Shown here one piece after another: positions 44,457-52,770 of a stretch of DNA of 64,000 bases (its first letter is position 1; every line of letters starts with the position of its first letter). Source of the stretch: Phytoactinopolyspora limicola (lineage in GTDB: Bacteria > Actinomycetota > Actinomycetes > Jiangellales > Jiangellaceae). The stretch spans positions 353,652-417,651 of the forward strand of contig NZ_JAAOEN010000001.1 of the NCBI RefSeq assembly GCF_011320225.1, given 5' to 3'. Made by a program: the position numbers and the translations under genes. The notes below the pieces were generated by a model, which was not told the origin of the DNA, searched no databases, and saw nothing but the letters and a program-made list of their open reading frames with translations.

Positions 44457-44768
44457 TCAGTCATCTGACTGGTTGAGCAGCTGGTGAAACCGACCTAACT
44501 CGGCACGAGTGGCCACGCCCAGCTTGGGATACGCCTTGTAGAGGTGATAACCCACCGTGCGGGGACTGAGGAATAGTTGCTCACCGATCTGCCGATTAGT
44601 CAGACCCTGAGAGGCCAACTTGACCACCTGCAGCTCCTGCGGAGTCAGTTCCCGGCCCAGCATGGTCATCACAATACGGCCGAGGGTCTGAACCACCGGA
44701 GACGATGTCGCGTTGCGTCCTGCAGAGCGTGCGCCCCAGCCCTCAGGTGGCAGGACGTAGTGCAACAT
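44457..44768 (-). pseudogene. LuxR-type HTH remnant with palindromic element at its start
   Basis: A 103-aa frame whose last 70 residues are a complete LuxR/GerE helix-turn-helix: GRELTPQELQVVKLASQGL, then TNRQIGEQLFLSPRTVGYHL. No receiver or sensor domain precedes it, and the frame upstream of residue 30 is the palindromic element (YVLPPEGWGARSAGRN) followed by DNA that is coded on the other strand by a GNAT gene. It is probably the surviving 3' end of a larger regulator. It could still encode a small DNA-binding protein. Confidence 0.7.
44715..44758 (-). repeat. 44-nt palindromic element, in frame in the LuxR remnant
   Basis: On the minus strand it begins ACGTCCTGCCACCTGAGGG and ends CTGCAGGACGC. 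It encodes YVLPPEGWGARSAGRN in the same phase as the cobQ and cobN copies. It sits at the point where the similarity to LuxR regulators stops. Confidence 0.85.
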
Positions 44769-44798
44769 CGTGGAGCTCTCGGCTGCGAAGATCGTCAC

Positions 44799-45245
44799 GT
44801 GACGGTCACACGCACACTTGCTGGCTACGAGTTCGACGACGACGCCTCCCGGATCGATCGCGATGTGATCTGGAACTTCATGTCCGAACACGCCTACTGG
44901 GGGCGGTGGCGCAGCCGGGAGATCGTAGAAGTACAGATCGACGGTGCATGGCGCGTCGTCGGTGCCTATCACTCGGCTAGCGGAGACATGGTCGGTTTCG
45001 CGCGAGCACTATCCGATGGCGTTTCCCTCGCCTACTTGGCCGACGTGTTCGTCGACTTCCCCCATCGCGGCAAAGGTGTTGGTGTTTCGCTTGTCGCGGC
45101 GATGATCGAGGACGGGGGCGGCGCTGACTTCCGATGGATGTTGCACACCGTCGATGGGCACGAGCTCTACGCCAAGTTCGGGTTCACCACGCCCGAGCAC
45201 AACAAATACATGGAGCGGGCCGAGCGTAGAGCGGACTCGACCTGA
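44799..45245 (+). CDS. GNAT family N-acetyltransferase
   Basis: A 148-aa acetyltransferase. The acetyl-CoA motif is LADVFVDFPHRGKGVGVSLV near residues 80-100, and HTVDGHELYAKFGFTTPEH is motif B. It resembles E. coli YjgM/YhbS-like GNATs in having SEHAYWGRW near the start. GTG 44799 is chosen because the family start lies there; the ribosome-binding site is weak. It faces the LuxR remnant head to head. Confidence 0.82.
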   Translation: MTVTRTLAGYEFDDDASRIDRDVIWNFMSEHAYWGRWRSREIVEVQIDGAWRVVGAYHSASGDMVGFARALSDGVSLAYLADVFVDFPHRGKGVGVSLVAAMIEDGGGADFRWMLHTVDGHELYAKFGFTTPEHNKYMERAERRADST

Positions 45246-45269
45246 CGGCGGGGTGCGGGACGCTGCGTA

Positions 45270-45313
45270 GCGTCCTGCAACCCGAGGTCCGGAGCACACG
45301 CGCTGCAGGACGT
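45270..45313. repeat. 44-nt palindromic element, intergenic, with a degenerate partner
   Basis: It begins GCGTCCTGCAACCCGAGGTCC and ends GCTGCAGGACGT. A second left arm, TGTCCTGCACGGCGTGC at 45321-45337, begins a degenerate copy that ends near GGGACGTCAC at 45368-45377. Together they fill the gap between the GNAT and DUF559-like genes. Confidence 0.8.
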
Positions 45314-45389
45314 TGCGAAGTGTCCTGCACGGCGTGCACCCCGCCCCTGCCCCTGCCCCTGCCGACGGGACGTCACGCAACGCCCCCGG

Positions 45390-46298
45390 TCATGCGGCCG
45401 CGCGGCGGCAGCGAGCCAACAGGTGCGCAACCTGATTCATGAACGCGTCTGGCTCGAGTCGAAGCCCGACAACCGGGATGCGCAGCACCCCGTCGCCGTG
45501 GACAAACAGGTGATTCTGGCGCAGCGCGTCGCTGATCGCCATACCAGGATCCAGGTGCTGCGCCCCCTCGATCTCCACGACAACACCCCACTGATCCCAG
45601 TAGACGTCGAGGTAAATGCGCCCATCCGGACCCCGTCGCACGACCTGCCGGGTGGGTTCGGGCAAGCCACGGACCCGACACATGCGGGCGAAGTCCAACT
45701 CACCCATTGACTGGACGCCATTCACCAGATCAGCCAGAACAGTTCGGAGGAACGAGCGCCGACGGTGCCGTTTGACCGACGAGAACGCCTCATTCAACGC
45801 GTCTGGGCGAAGAATCCGCTGCTGGATCGGCATCAGCCACAACAGGGCCGCCTGCCGGTTCGACACCGCCCACAGGGCAGCTCGCACGGCGGCGATCTCC
45901 GGGCGGACCCGCGGCAGGCCACCGTCGAGCACGTCGTCCGGTTTCCTGCGTCGTGTCTCGTAAACGCGCACGCCGGCCAGGCGTCGGTAACGAGTACCTC
46001 GGGAGACCGAAACTTGGATCAACGATGTCTCGAAGCCCGTCAACCCCGCGGCCTGCAGAGCGGATGCTCCGTCCAACGCCGCGTCCGCACCAACCTCCCA
46101 AACGGCCCGCCACCATTGCGCCGCGCCGTCCAGGGGGCCGGTATGGACACCAATGGTCTGCCGACCGTGCGAGCGCCACCGGCCGGCTTGCAGCTGGGCC
46201 TTAACTTGCCAGCGGGTCAGCCTGAGGGCATATAGCTGCCGACGGCTGACAACGCCCGACTGGCTAGCTGCGAGTTCCTCAACGGCTGGGTAGCGCAT
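45390..46298 (-). CDS. AbiEi-like/DUF559 protein
   Basis: A 302-aa protein. The N-terminal part (about 1-90) resembles AbiEi antitoxin-like winged helices: EELAASQSGVVSRRQLYALR. The C-terminal part has a DUF559/Vsr-like nuclease fold: FARMCRVRGLPEPTRQVVR, DVYWDQWGVVVEIEGAQHL, with the conserved D and E of the PD-(D/E)xK type. ATG 46298 is chosen because GGGAAGGG lies about 9 nt upstream; the frame further upstream passes through palindromic repeats. No AbiEii partner is present. Function is unknown. Confidence 0.7.
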   Translation of the reverse strand: MRYPAVEELAASQSGVVSRRQLYALRLTRWQVKAQLQAGRWRSHGRQTIGVHTGPLDGAAQWWRAVWEVGADAALDGASALQAAGLTGFETSLIQVSVSRGTRYRRLAGVRVYETRRRKPDDVLDGGLPRVRPEIAAVRAALWAVSNRQAALLWLMPIQQRILRPDALNEAFSSVKRHRRRSFLRTVLADLVNGVQSMGELDFARMCRVRGLPEPTRQVVRRGPDGRIYLDVYWDQWGVVVEIEGAQHLDPGMAISDALRQNHLFVHGDGVLRIPVVGLRLEPDAFMNQVAHLLARCRRAAA

Positions 46299-46369
46299 GT
46301 TCGCGACCCTTCCCGTCGGCCAACCCCAGATCAAGATGCCGTTGTGCATCTGTGGAAAACCTCGGCGTT

Positions 46370-46413
46370 GCGTCCTGCACGGCGAGCGCTCACGGCCGCA
46401 GCGGGCAGGTCGC
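46370..46413. repeat. 44-nt palindromic element, intergenic
   Basis: It begins GCGTCCTGCACGGCGAGCG and ends GGGCAGGTCGC. It carries one mismatch in the outer arm (AGGTCGC in place of AGGACGC). First of two copies upstream of the cobN riboswitch. Confidence 0.85.
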
Positions 46414-46443
46414 AACGGGGCGCCGCCCCGCCGCTGTCGCGTT

Positions 46444-46487
46444 GCGTCCTGCGAGGTGTGCGTCCCCACCCGCAGCCTGCAGGACGC
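46444..46487. repeat. 44-nt palindromic element, intergenic
   Basis: It begins GCGTCCTGCGAGGTGTGCG and ends CCTGCAGGACGC. It is 38 nt upstream of the conserved part of the cobalamin riboswitch. Confidence 0.88.
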
Positions 46488-46524
46488 TACGTAGAGTCCG
46501 GCAGCTAGGATCGACACCGACCAC

Positions 46525-46720
46525 CGACGTCACGGCAGGAACACCGGTGAGGGCGCATGCGCCCAACTCCGGGGCGGTCCCGCCACTGTGACCGGGGAGC
46601 AGGTCCTCACCGCATGGCCACTGGAGTGGGTCACCACCTCGACCCGCCTCTGGGAAGGCTTGAGGACCCGTGCCGATCCGGGAGCCAGGACACTGCCCAG
46701 CGTCGTCCACCGATCCGGGT
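46525..46720 (+). promoter_or_regulatory. Cobalamin riboswitch upstream of cobN
   Basis: The leader has GGCAGGAACACCGGTGAGG, then ACTCCGGGGCGGTCCCGCCACTG and a B12 box GGGAGCCAGGACACTGCC (46680-46697). The block order is that of AdoCbl riboswitches. The cobN ribosome-binding site GAGAGAGGA follows at 46734-46742. Adenosylcobalamin should repress cobN. The candidate -10 TAGGAT is at 46506-46511. Confidence 0.9.
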
Positions 46721-46746
46721 GCGGGAAACACCCGAGAGAGGACGCC

Positions 46747-49700
46747 ATGAGCCAGCCCCGCCTTCTGCTGCTGTCTACCGCCGACACCGACTTGCTCACC
46801 GCTATCCGCGCCGACGGTCGTTGGGTGGTGGCCAACCCGGCCCGTACAGCCGCGGAGGACGTTCCCGCCCTGCTGGAAGGGGTGGGCGCCGTGGTCGTGC
46901 GGCTGCTCGGCGGCCGCGAGGCCTGGCCGGACGGGCTCGACGCGGTCCGCGCCTCCGGAGTCCCCACCGTGGTGGTCAGCGGCGAGTCCAGCCCGGATGC
47001 TCAACTCCACGCACTGTCCACGGTGCCGTCCGGGGTCGCCACGGAAACCCAGCGCTACCTCGTCGCCGGCGGGCCGGCCAACCTCCGTCAGCTGGCCGCT
47101 TTCCTCAGCGACACCGTCCTGCTCACCGGTGAGGGCTTCGAGCCCCCGGCCGAGCAGCCCCGCTACGGCGTCCACAGCTGGCCCGGTGAGGGTGCACGGG
47201 ACGCTGAAGAGCGGCCAGTGGTGGGAATCGTGTACTACCGTTCCCACGAGCTGTCCGGCAACACCGCGTTCGTCGACGTTCTCTGCGAGCAGATCCACGC
47301 CGCGGGCGGCACACCGCTGCCGGTCTTCACCGACACCCTTCGCGGCGCGGATCATGAGAACTACGCCGAGCTACGCCAGTTGCTGGCTCGGGCCGATGTG
47401 CTGATCACCACGGTGTTGGCCAGCGGCGGACTGGTGGCCAGCACGGCCACCGCGGGTGCGGAAGACGATGCCTGGAGCACCGCGATCTTCGAAGAGCTCG
47501 GCGTCACCGTCATCCAGGGGCTCACCTTGACGAGTTCGCGAGACGCCTGGCACGAAAGCGACGGCGCGATGAACCCGCTCGACGCCGCCACCCAGATCGC
47601 GCTGCCGGAGTTCGACGGCCGGATCATCGGCGTCCCGTTCTCGTTCAAAGAGGTCGGCTCCGACGGCGTGCCGCGTTACGTCGCCGACCCGGAACGTGCC
47701 CGGCGGCTGGCCGGCATCGCGGTCCGGACGGCCCGGCTGCGGCACACGCCGAACGCGGACAAGCGGCTGGCGCTGGTGCTGTCGAACTACCCAACCAAAC
47801 ATGCCCGGGTCGGCAATGCCGTCGGGCTCGACACCCCAGCCAGCGCGGTCGAACTGCTGCGCAGCCTGAGCGATGCCGGTTACGACATCGGTGACCTCGA
47901 CCTCGACGCCCTCGGGCGCGGGACGGGTAGCGACGGCGCGGACCAGCCGCCCGGAGATGCGCTGGTGCATCAACTGATCGCCGCGGGCGGCCACGACGTC
48001 GAATGGCTCACCGAGGAACAGCTGACCCGCGCCGTCGCCAGTGTCCCCACGTCGCGGTACAGCCGGTGGTTCGCCACCCTTCCGGAGTCGCTGCGCGAGG
48101 GGATCACCGAGGCATGGGGTGAGCCGCCGGGTGAGCTGTACGTGGATACCACGGGCGGCGAGCCGGCGATCGCGATCGCCGGTCTGGTGTTCGGCAACGT
48201 CGTGCTCATGATCCAGCCACCGCGGGGATTCGGCGAGAACCCCGTGGCCATCTACCACGATCCGAACCTCGCACCGTCGCACCACTACGTAGCCGCCTAC
48301 CGGTGGCTGCAGGAGCCGGTCGAGCAGGGCGGTTTCGGCGCCCATGCCGTGGTTCACCTCGGCAAACATGGCACGCTGGAGTGGCTCCCGGGTAAGGGGC
48401 TGGGGCTGTCCGACGGATGCGCGCCGGACGCTGTGCTCGGCGACCTGCCGCTGGTCTACCCGTTCATCGTCAACGACCCCGGTGAGGCGACGCAGGCCAA
48501 GCGCCGGGCACATTCGGTGTTGATCGACCACATGATCCCACCCATGGCCCGCGCCGACACCTACGGCGATCTCGCCAAGCTGGAGCAACTCCTCGACGAG
48601 TACGCCACGGTGGCCGAACTCGACCCGGCCAAAGCACCCACGGTCCAGACCCAGATCTGGGAGCTGGTGACCCAGGCGCAGCTCCACCACGACCTCCACG
48701 CCGAGCACATGCCCGGTGAGGACGACTTCGACGACTTCGTTCTGCACATCGACGGCTACCTGTGCGAGATCAAAGACGTGCAGATCCGGGACGGGCTGCA
48801 CGTACTCGGCCGGGCGCCGGAGGGCCCGGAGCTGGTCAACGACGTGCTGGCGGTGCTGCGGGCGAGGCAGGTATTCGGTGGCGAGACGGCGCACCGTGGC
48901 TTACGCGGGGCATTGGCCGCGTGGGCCGGGCTGGACGAGCAGGTGCTGCTGGCCGAACCGGGCGCCGCTGTAGACGCCGGCCCCGGGGTGGACGCACTCG
49001 CCGCTGCTGCCGCTAGCGTCCTGCGCGACGAGGGCTCCGACGCTCCCGTTGCAGGACGCAAGGCCCACCGCACGGCGTCCGACATCGTCGACCTCCTCGA
49101 GGACGTTGCGCGCGGGCTGGTCACCGAACTGGCCCGACGAGAGTGGCGGCCGGAGGAGAGCAAGGCCGTAGTCGCCGACGTCCTGGGGGCAGACGTGGCC
49201 GAGGTCGCCGACGTGTTGCGCTTCGGTGCCGAGCAGTTGATCCCCCGGTTGGCCCGGACCACCGACGAGATCACGAACACGATCAATGCCCTCGACAACC
49301 GGTATGTCGCCCCCGGACCGTCCGGATCGCCCACCCGTGGCCTGGTCAACGTGCTTCCCACCGGGCGCAATATGTACGCCGTCGACCCCAAGGCAATCCC
49401 GTCGCGCAACGCCTGGGATGTCGGGGTCGCTCTGGGCGACTCTCTGCTGCGTCGGCACAAGGCGGACACCGGTGCGGTGCCCACGTCGGTGGGTCTCACC
49501 ATCTGGGGTACCGCGGCGATGCGCACCCAGGGTGACGACCTCGCCGAAGCACTGTGGCTGATCGGGGTACGCCCGGTGTGGGACGACGCGTCGCGCCGCG
49601 TCACCGGGTTCGAGGTCGTCCCGGCCGATGAGCTATCGCTGGACGGTGAACCCCGGCCACGGGTGGATGTCACCATCCGCATCTCGGGTTTCTTCCGCGA

Positions 49701-50556
49701 CGCGTTCCCCCACGTCATCGGCTTACTCGACGACGCCATCCGGACGGTCGCGGAACTCGACGAGCCGGCTGCCGTCAACCACCTACGTCAGCATGTCGTC
49801 GACGACGTCGCCGCCGGCACCGACACCCGTCGGGCGACCACCCGCATCTTCGGGTCGAAGCCGGGCGCCTACGGTGCCGGGATGCTGCCGCTCGTCGACG
49901 CACGGAACTGGCGCACCGACGCCGACCTCGCCGAGGTCTACGCGGTGTGGGGCGGTTACGCCTACGGCCGCGGTCTGGACGGCGTGGAGGCCCGTGCCGA
50001 CATGGAGAAGGCGTACTCGCGTATCCAGGTGGCCGTGAAGAACCAGGACACCCGCGAACACGACATCGTCGACTCCGACGACTACTACCAGTACCACGGC
50101 GGAATGGTGGCCATGGTGCGCAACCTCACCGGAACCGCTCCCGCGGCCTACGTGGGCGACTCCGCGGTACCCGAACACGTGCGCACCCGCTCACTGTCCG
50201 AGGAGACCGCCCGCGTGTTCCGGGCCCGCGTGGTCAACCCGAAGTGGATCGCGGCCATGCAGCGGCACGGCTACAAGGGTGCGTTCGAGATGGCTGCGAC
50301 GGTGGACTATCTCTTCGGGTACGACGCCACGGCCGGAGTCGTCGAAGACTGGATGTACGAGACTCTGACCAAGGAGTACATCAACGACCCTGAGGTGGCC
50401 GAGTTCTTCCGGCAGTCCAACCCCTGGGCTCGCAAGGGAATGGCCGAACGTTTGTTGGAGGCCGCCCAGCGGGGGTTGTGGGCAGAACCGTCGGCCGACG
50501 CCCTCGAAGCGCTCCAGCAGGCTGTCCTCGAGACCGAAGGTGACCTCGAAGAGTAG
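46747..50556 (+). CDS. cobN: Aerobic cobaltochelatase subunit CobN with an inserted palindromic element
   Basis: A 1269-aa large subunit that inserts cobalt into hydrogenobyrinic a,c-diamide, with CobS/CobT-type AAA partners not seen here. Conserved regions include IVYYRSHELSGNTAFVDVL (about residues 160-178), VVHLGKHGTLEWLPGKGLG (about 536-554), TNTINALDNRYVAPGPSGSP and IFGSKPGAYGAGMLPLVDAR. The segment SVLRDEGSDAPVAGRK (residues 757-772) is encoded by the palindromic element in a poorly conserved Ala-rich linker. ATG 46747 is chosen for GAGAGAGGA upstream. It is controlled by its own B12 riboswitch. Confidence 0.93.
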   Translation: MSQPRLLLLSTADTDLLTAIRADGRWVVANPARTAAEDVPALLEGVGAVVVRLLGGREAWPDGLDAVRASGVPTVVVSGESSPDAQLHALSTVPSGVATETQRYLVAGGPANLRQLAAFLSDTVLLTGEGFEPPAEQPRYGVHSWPGEGARDAEERPVVGIVYYRSHELSGNTAFVDVLCEQIHAAGGTPLPVFTDTLRGADHENYAELRQLLARADVLITTVLASGGLVASTATAGAEDDAWSTAIFEELGVTVIQGLTLTSSRDAWHESDGAMNPLDAATQIALPEFDGRIIGVPFSFKEVGSDGVPRYVADPERARRLAGIAVRTARLRHTPNADKRLALVLSNYPTKHARVGNAVGLDTPASAVELLRSLSDAGYDIGDLDLDALGRGTGSDGADQPPGDALVHQLIAAGGHDVEWLTEEQLTRAVASVPTSRYSRWFATLPESLREGITEAWGEPPGELYVDTTGGEPAIAIAGLVFGNVVLMIQPPRGFGENPVAIYHDPNLAPSHHYVAAYRWLQEPVEQGGFGAHAVVHLGKHGTLEWLPGKGLGLSDGCAPDAVLGDLPLVYPFIVNDPGEATQAKRRAHSVLIDHMIPPMARADTYGDLAKLEQLLDEYATVAELDPAKAPTVQTQIWELVTQAQLHHDLHAEHMPGEDDFDDFVLHIDGYLCEIKDVQIRDGLHVLGRAPEGPELVNDVLAVLRARQVFGGETAHRGLRGALAAWAGLDEQVLLAEPGAAVDAGPGVDALAAAAASVLRDEGSDAPVAGRKAHRTASDIVDLLEDVARGLVTELARREWRPEESKAVVADVLGADVAEVADVLRFGAEQLIPRLARTTDEITNTINALDNRYVAPGPSGSPTRGLVNVLPTGRNMYAVDPKAIPSRNAWDVGVALGDSLLRRHKADTGAVPTSVGLTIWGTAAMRTQGDDLAEALWLIGVRPVWDDASRRVTGFEVVPADELSLDGEPRPRVDVTIRISGFFRDAFPHVIGLLDDAIRTVAELDEPAAVNHLRQHVVDDVAAGTDTRRATTRIFGSKPGAYGAGMLPLVDARNWRTDADLAEVYAVWGGYAYGRGLDGVEARADMEKAYSRIQVAVKNQDTREHDIVDSDDYYQYHGGMVAMVRNLTGTAPAAYVGDSAVPEHVRTRSLSEETARVFRARVVNPKWIAAMQRHGYKGAFEMAATVDYLFGYDATAGVVEDWMYETLTKEYINDPEVAEFFRQSNPWARKGMAERLLEAAQRGLWAEPSADALEALQQAVLETEGDLEE
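49016..49059 (+). repeat. 44-nt palindromic element, in frame in cobN
   Basis: It begins GCGTCCTGCGCGACGAGGG and ends CGTTGCAGGACGC. It is read as SVLRDEGSDAPVAGRK (residues 757-772 of CobN) in the same phase as the cobQ copies. Confidence 0.9.
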
Positions 50557-50726
50557 AAACCCGCGCGTTCTAAGCCAGGGTGCGGGTAGCGGGGACGGTC
50601 ATGATCTTTTATGACATCTCAGCGTCACCGGCTGTTCATACCGAATAGCTAACTTTCCTCTCAATAGACACAGTGCCTAGTGCGGTGCAACGCTCCGGGC
50701 CGTTCCTCAACGGAGAGGACTCAGCA

Positions 50727-51881
50727 GTGCCAACAACCCAACCACCATCCCGGCGATCTCCAAACTGGCGGACTGTGCTGGCCACCGCGGCCGGCACGGC
50801 GATGCTGGCCACGCTGCTGCTGCCTTCCGGGGCCCAGGCGGACCCGGACCCCTCGTCCGCTCCGCTGGTTCCGCCCGACGGCACGTCGGCCGAACACCTG
50901 ACCGCGACCACCCTGGTCACGACACTAGGCGATGACCGAACCGGCGGGATCTACGAGAACAGCGACGGGGAGATCGTTGTCACCGTGACGGACAAGGCCA
51001 CGTCGGCGGCCGTCAGCGCAGCGGGAGCCATCCCAGAAGTGGTCGCCTATAGCACGGCCGAACTGAACGCCATCCACGCCGGACTCGACGAGCTACCGGT
51101 GATCGGTGGCACCGCGTGGGGTACCAACGTTCCCGACAATCAGCTGGTTGTGTCCGTCGACGGCACCGTCTCCGACACCGACCTGGCCAAGATCAAGGCG
51201 GCCACCGCTCCCCACGGGGACGCGGTCCGCATCGAGCGCATCGCGGGCGAGATTCAGATCATGACCTCGATCGTCGGCGGAATGGGCATCAGCGATCGAG
51301 ACGCTCCCGGTGCGTACTGCTCCCTCGGCTTCAACGTCCAGGACAACAACGGGCGCAAATGGGGCCTGACGGCGGGACACTGCACGAGGTACACACACCT
51401 GTGGAACCGCCGTGCGAACGGGGTTTACATCGGCTGGAGTTCTGGATCTCAGTACCCTGGTCGCGACTTCGGCCGGATCCGCTACACCGACAGCACCCGA
51501 CCGCTCGGCACCGTCTGGGTCAACGGCGCCGAACAACAGATCACCAACTCACGCAACCCCAGGGTGAACGAGAAGGTGAAGCGGGTGGGAACCGTCAGCT
51601 CGGATCTGATCGGCAAGGTGATCGCCACTGGCGTGACGACCAACGCCTATGACCCGAATCTCGGCGAGAACGTGCGCCTGACCAATATGACCTACACCAC
51701 CCTGTGTTCCAAGTCCGGTGACAGCGGTGGTCCCCTGTTCACCGGCACGACCGCACTGGGTCTGCTCTCGGCCGGCAACACACCGAGAGCCGCCAAATGC
51801 AACTCTGCGGTCAGTGATTACCGCACGTGGTTCCAGCCAGTGCAGCCCGCACTCAACTACTACGGCCTGAAGGTGTACTAG
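50727..51881 (+). CDS. Secreted trypsin-like serine protease, streptogrisin type (S1)
   Basis: A 384-aa precursor. The signal peptide covers about residues 1-38 (core TVLATAAGTAMLATLLLPSGAQA). A prodomain of about 160 residues follows (from ADPDPSSAPLV). The mature protease has its catalytic His in LTAGHC (about 218), Asp in PGRDFGRIRY (about 247) and Ser in SGDSGGPLF (about 333). GTG 50727 is chosen because GGAGAGGA ends about 7 nt upstream. It is probably a nutritional exoprotease. The 170-bp upstream gap has no other recognised feature. Confidence 0.9.
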   Translation: MPTTQPPSRRSPNWRTVLATAAGTAMLATLLLPSGAQADPDPSSAPLVPPDGTSAEHLTATTLVTTLGDDRTGGIYENSDGEIVVTVTDKATSAAVSAAGAIPEVVAYSTAELNAIHAGLDELPVIGGTAWGTNVPDNQLVVSVDGTVSDTDLAKIKAATAPHGDAVRIERIAGEIQIMTSIVGGMGISDRDAPGAYCSLGFNVQDNNGRKWGLTAGHCTRYTHLWNRRANGVYIGWSSGSQYPGRDFGRIRYTDSTRPLGTVWVNGAEQQITNSRNPRVNEKVKRVGTVSSDLIGKVIATGVTTNAYDPNLGENVRLTNMTYTTLCSKSGDSGGPLFTGTTALGLLSAGNTPRAAKCNSAVSDYRTWFQPVQPALNYYGLKVY

Positions 51882-51931
51882 CACGGACCGGACTACGGTC
51901 TGTCCTACGGACCTAGAACCCGCGCGTTCCT

Positions 51932-51970
51932 AGTGTGCCGCCGGCTGCGTCGTCGGGCCGGCGGCACACT
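51932..51970. terminator. 14-bp perfect hairpin between the protease and OsmC genes
   Basis: AGTGTGCCGCCGGC at 51932-51945 pairs perfectly with 51957-51970, with an 11-nt loop. Located between convergent genes, it suits a bidirectional terminator. Confidence 0.85.
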
Positions 51971-51986
51971 CGTACGTGTCGCTTGA

Positions 51987-52466
51987 TCAGGATGCGACGC
52001 GGGTCTCGGCCTGGTGGCCGACCGGGAAGTTCACGGACCGGGCGATGAAACACTTCTCGGCGGCCCGCTCGTGCAGGCGCTCGATCTTGGTGATCATGGA
52101 CTCGTCGGTCACGGTGATCGACGGCCGTAACACCACCTCGGTGAACTGACCGGAGCCGTCGCTCTTGTCCAGCGTGAGGGTGCCCACCGGGGTATCGACG
52201 TACTCGGTGACGACGACGTCCGCGACCGCCGCCAGGTGCAGGAACCACAACATGTGGCACTGCGATAGCGATGCCACGAGCAACTCCTCCGGGTTCCACC
52301 GCTCGGGGTCACCCCGGAACGTGGGATCGGCGGTTCCCGCGATGGTCGTCGGCTTGCCGTCTCGCCGTACGTCGTGATCACGGCCGTAGGCGCGGTAGTT
52401 GGCGGTGCCCGCCCCGCGGTTACCGGTCCACTCGACGGTGAGTTCATAGTGATGCTCGGTCGACAT
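51987..52466 (-). CDS. OsmC family peroxiredoxin
   Basis: A 159-aa cytoplasmic thiol peroxidase. The two reactive cysteines are in LLVASLSQCHMLWFLH (about residue 80) and AEKCFIARSVNFP (about residue 140). It resembles the YhfA/OsmC-like branch. The start 52466 is chosen for AGGAGAAA at normal distance. It is divergent from the HIBADH operon and may share that control region. Confidence 0.88.
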   Translation of the reverse strand: MSTEHHYELTVEWTGNRGAGTANYRAYGRDHDVRRDGKPTTIAGTADPTFRGDPERWNPEELLVASLSQCHMLWFLHLAAVADVVVTEYVDTPVGTLTLDKSDGSGQFTEVVLRPSITVTDESMITKIERLHERAAEKCFIARSVNFPVGHQAETRVAS

Positions 52467-52620
52467 CAGCCGTTTCTCCTTACGTGTGGGGGTAACCCGC
52501 CCGGCACATCGCGCCGGCGTGAGTGCGGTCCATCCAGCCCGGCTCGTCACTCTACGTCGGTGGGTGCGGGACACGGGTGTCTCACACCCGCTACGGCACT
52601 GCCCGACCGGCGGCCATGAA

Positions 52621-52634
52621 CTGCAATCGATTGT
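52621..52634. promoter_or_regulatory. LacI-type operator candidate 1
   Basis: CTGCAATCGATTGT contains the palindrome CAATCGATTG. Its exact reverse complement is at 52744-52757. Both match the TGnAAnCGnTnnCA form used by LacI-family regulators. The 52467-52770 gap (304 bp) otherwise shows nothing recognised. Confidence 0.5.
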
Positions 52635-52743
52635 CCTTTCTTCTTGGTCAATCGGATGATTGCTGCTAAGTGCCGCCCGACGATGCTACGTCTTTACAGG
52701 TGAAAGGTGTCAAATATCGCCACTCCGCACCATCTTGGCAAAT

Positions 52744-52757
52744 ACAATCGATTGCAG
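52744..52757. promoter_or_regulatory. LacI-type operator candidate 2
   Basis: ACAATCGATTGCAG lies 13 nt before the HIBADH start codon and is the exact inverted copy of the site at 52621-52634. It overlaps the leader of the operon, where repressor binding would block transcription. Confidence 0.55.
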
Positions 52758-52770
52758 TACGGTGAGACAC

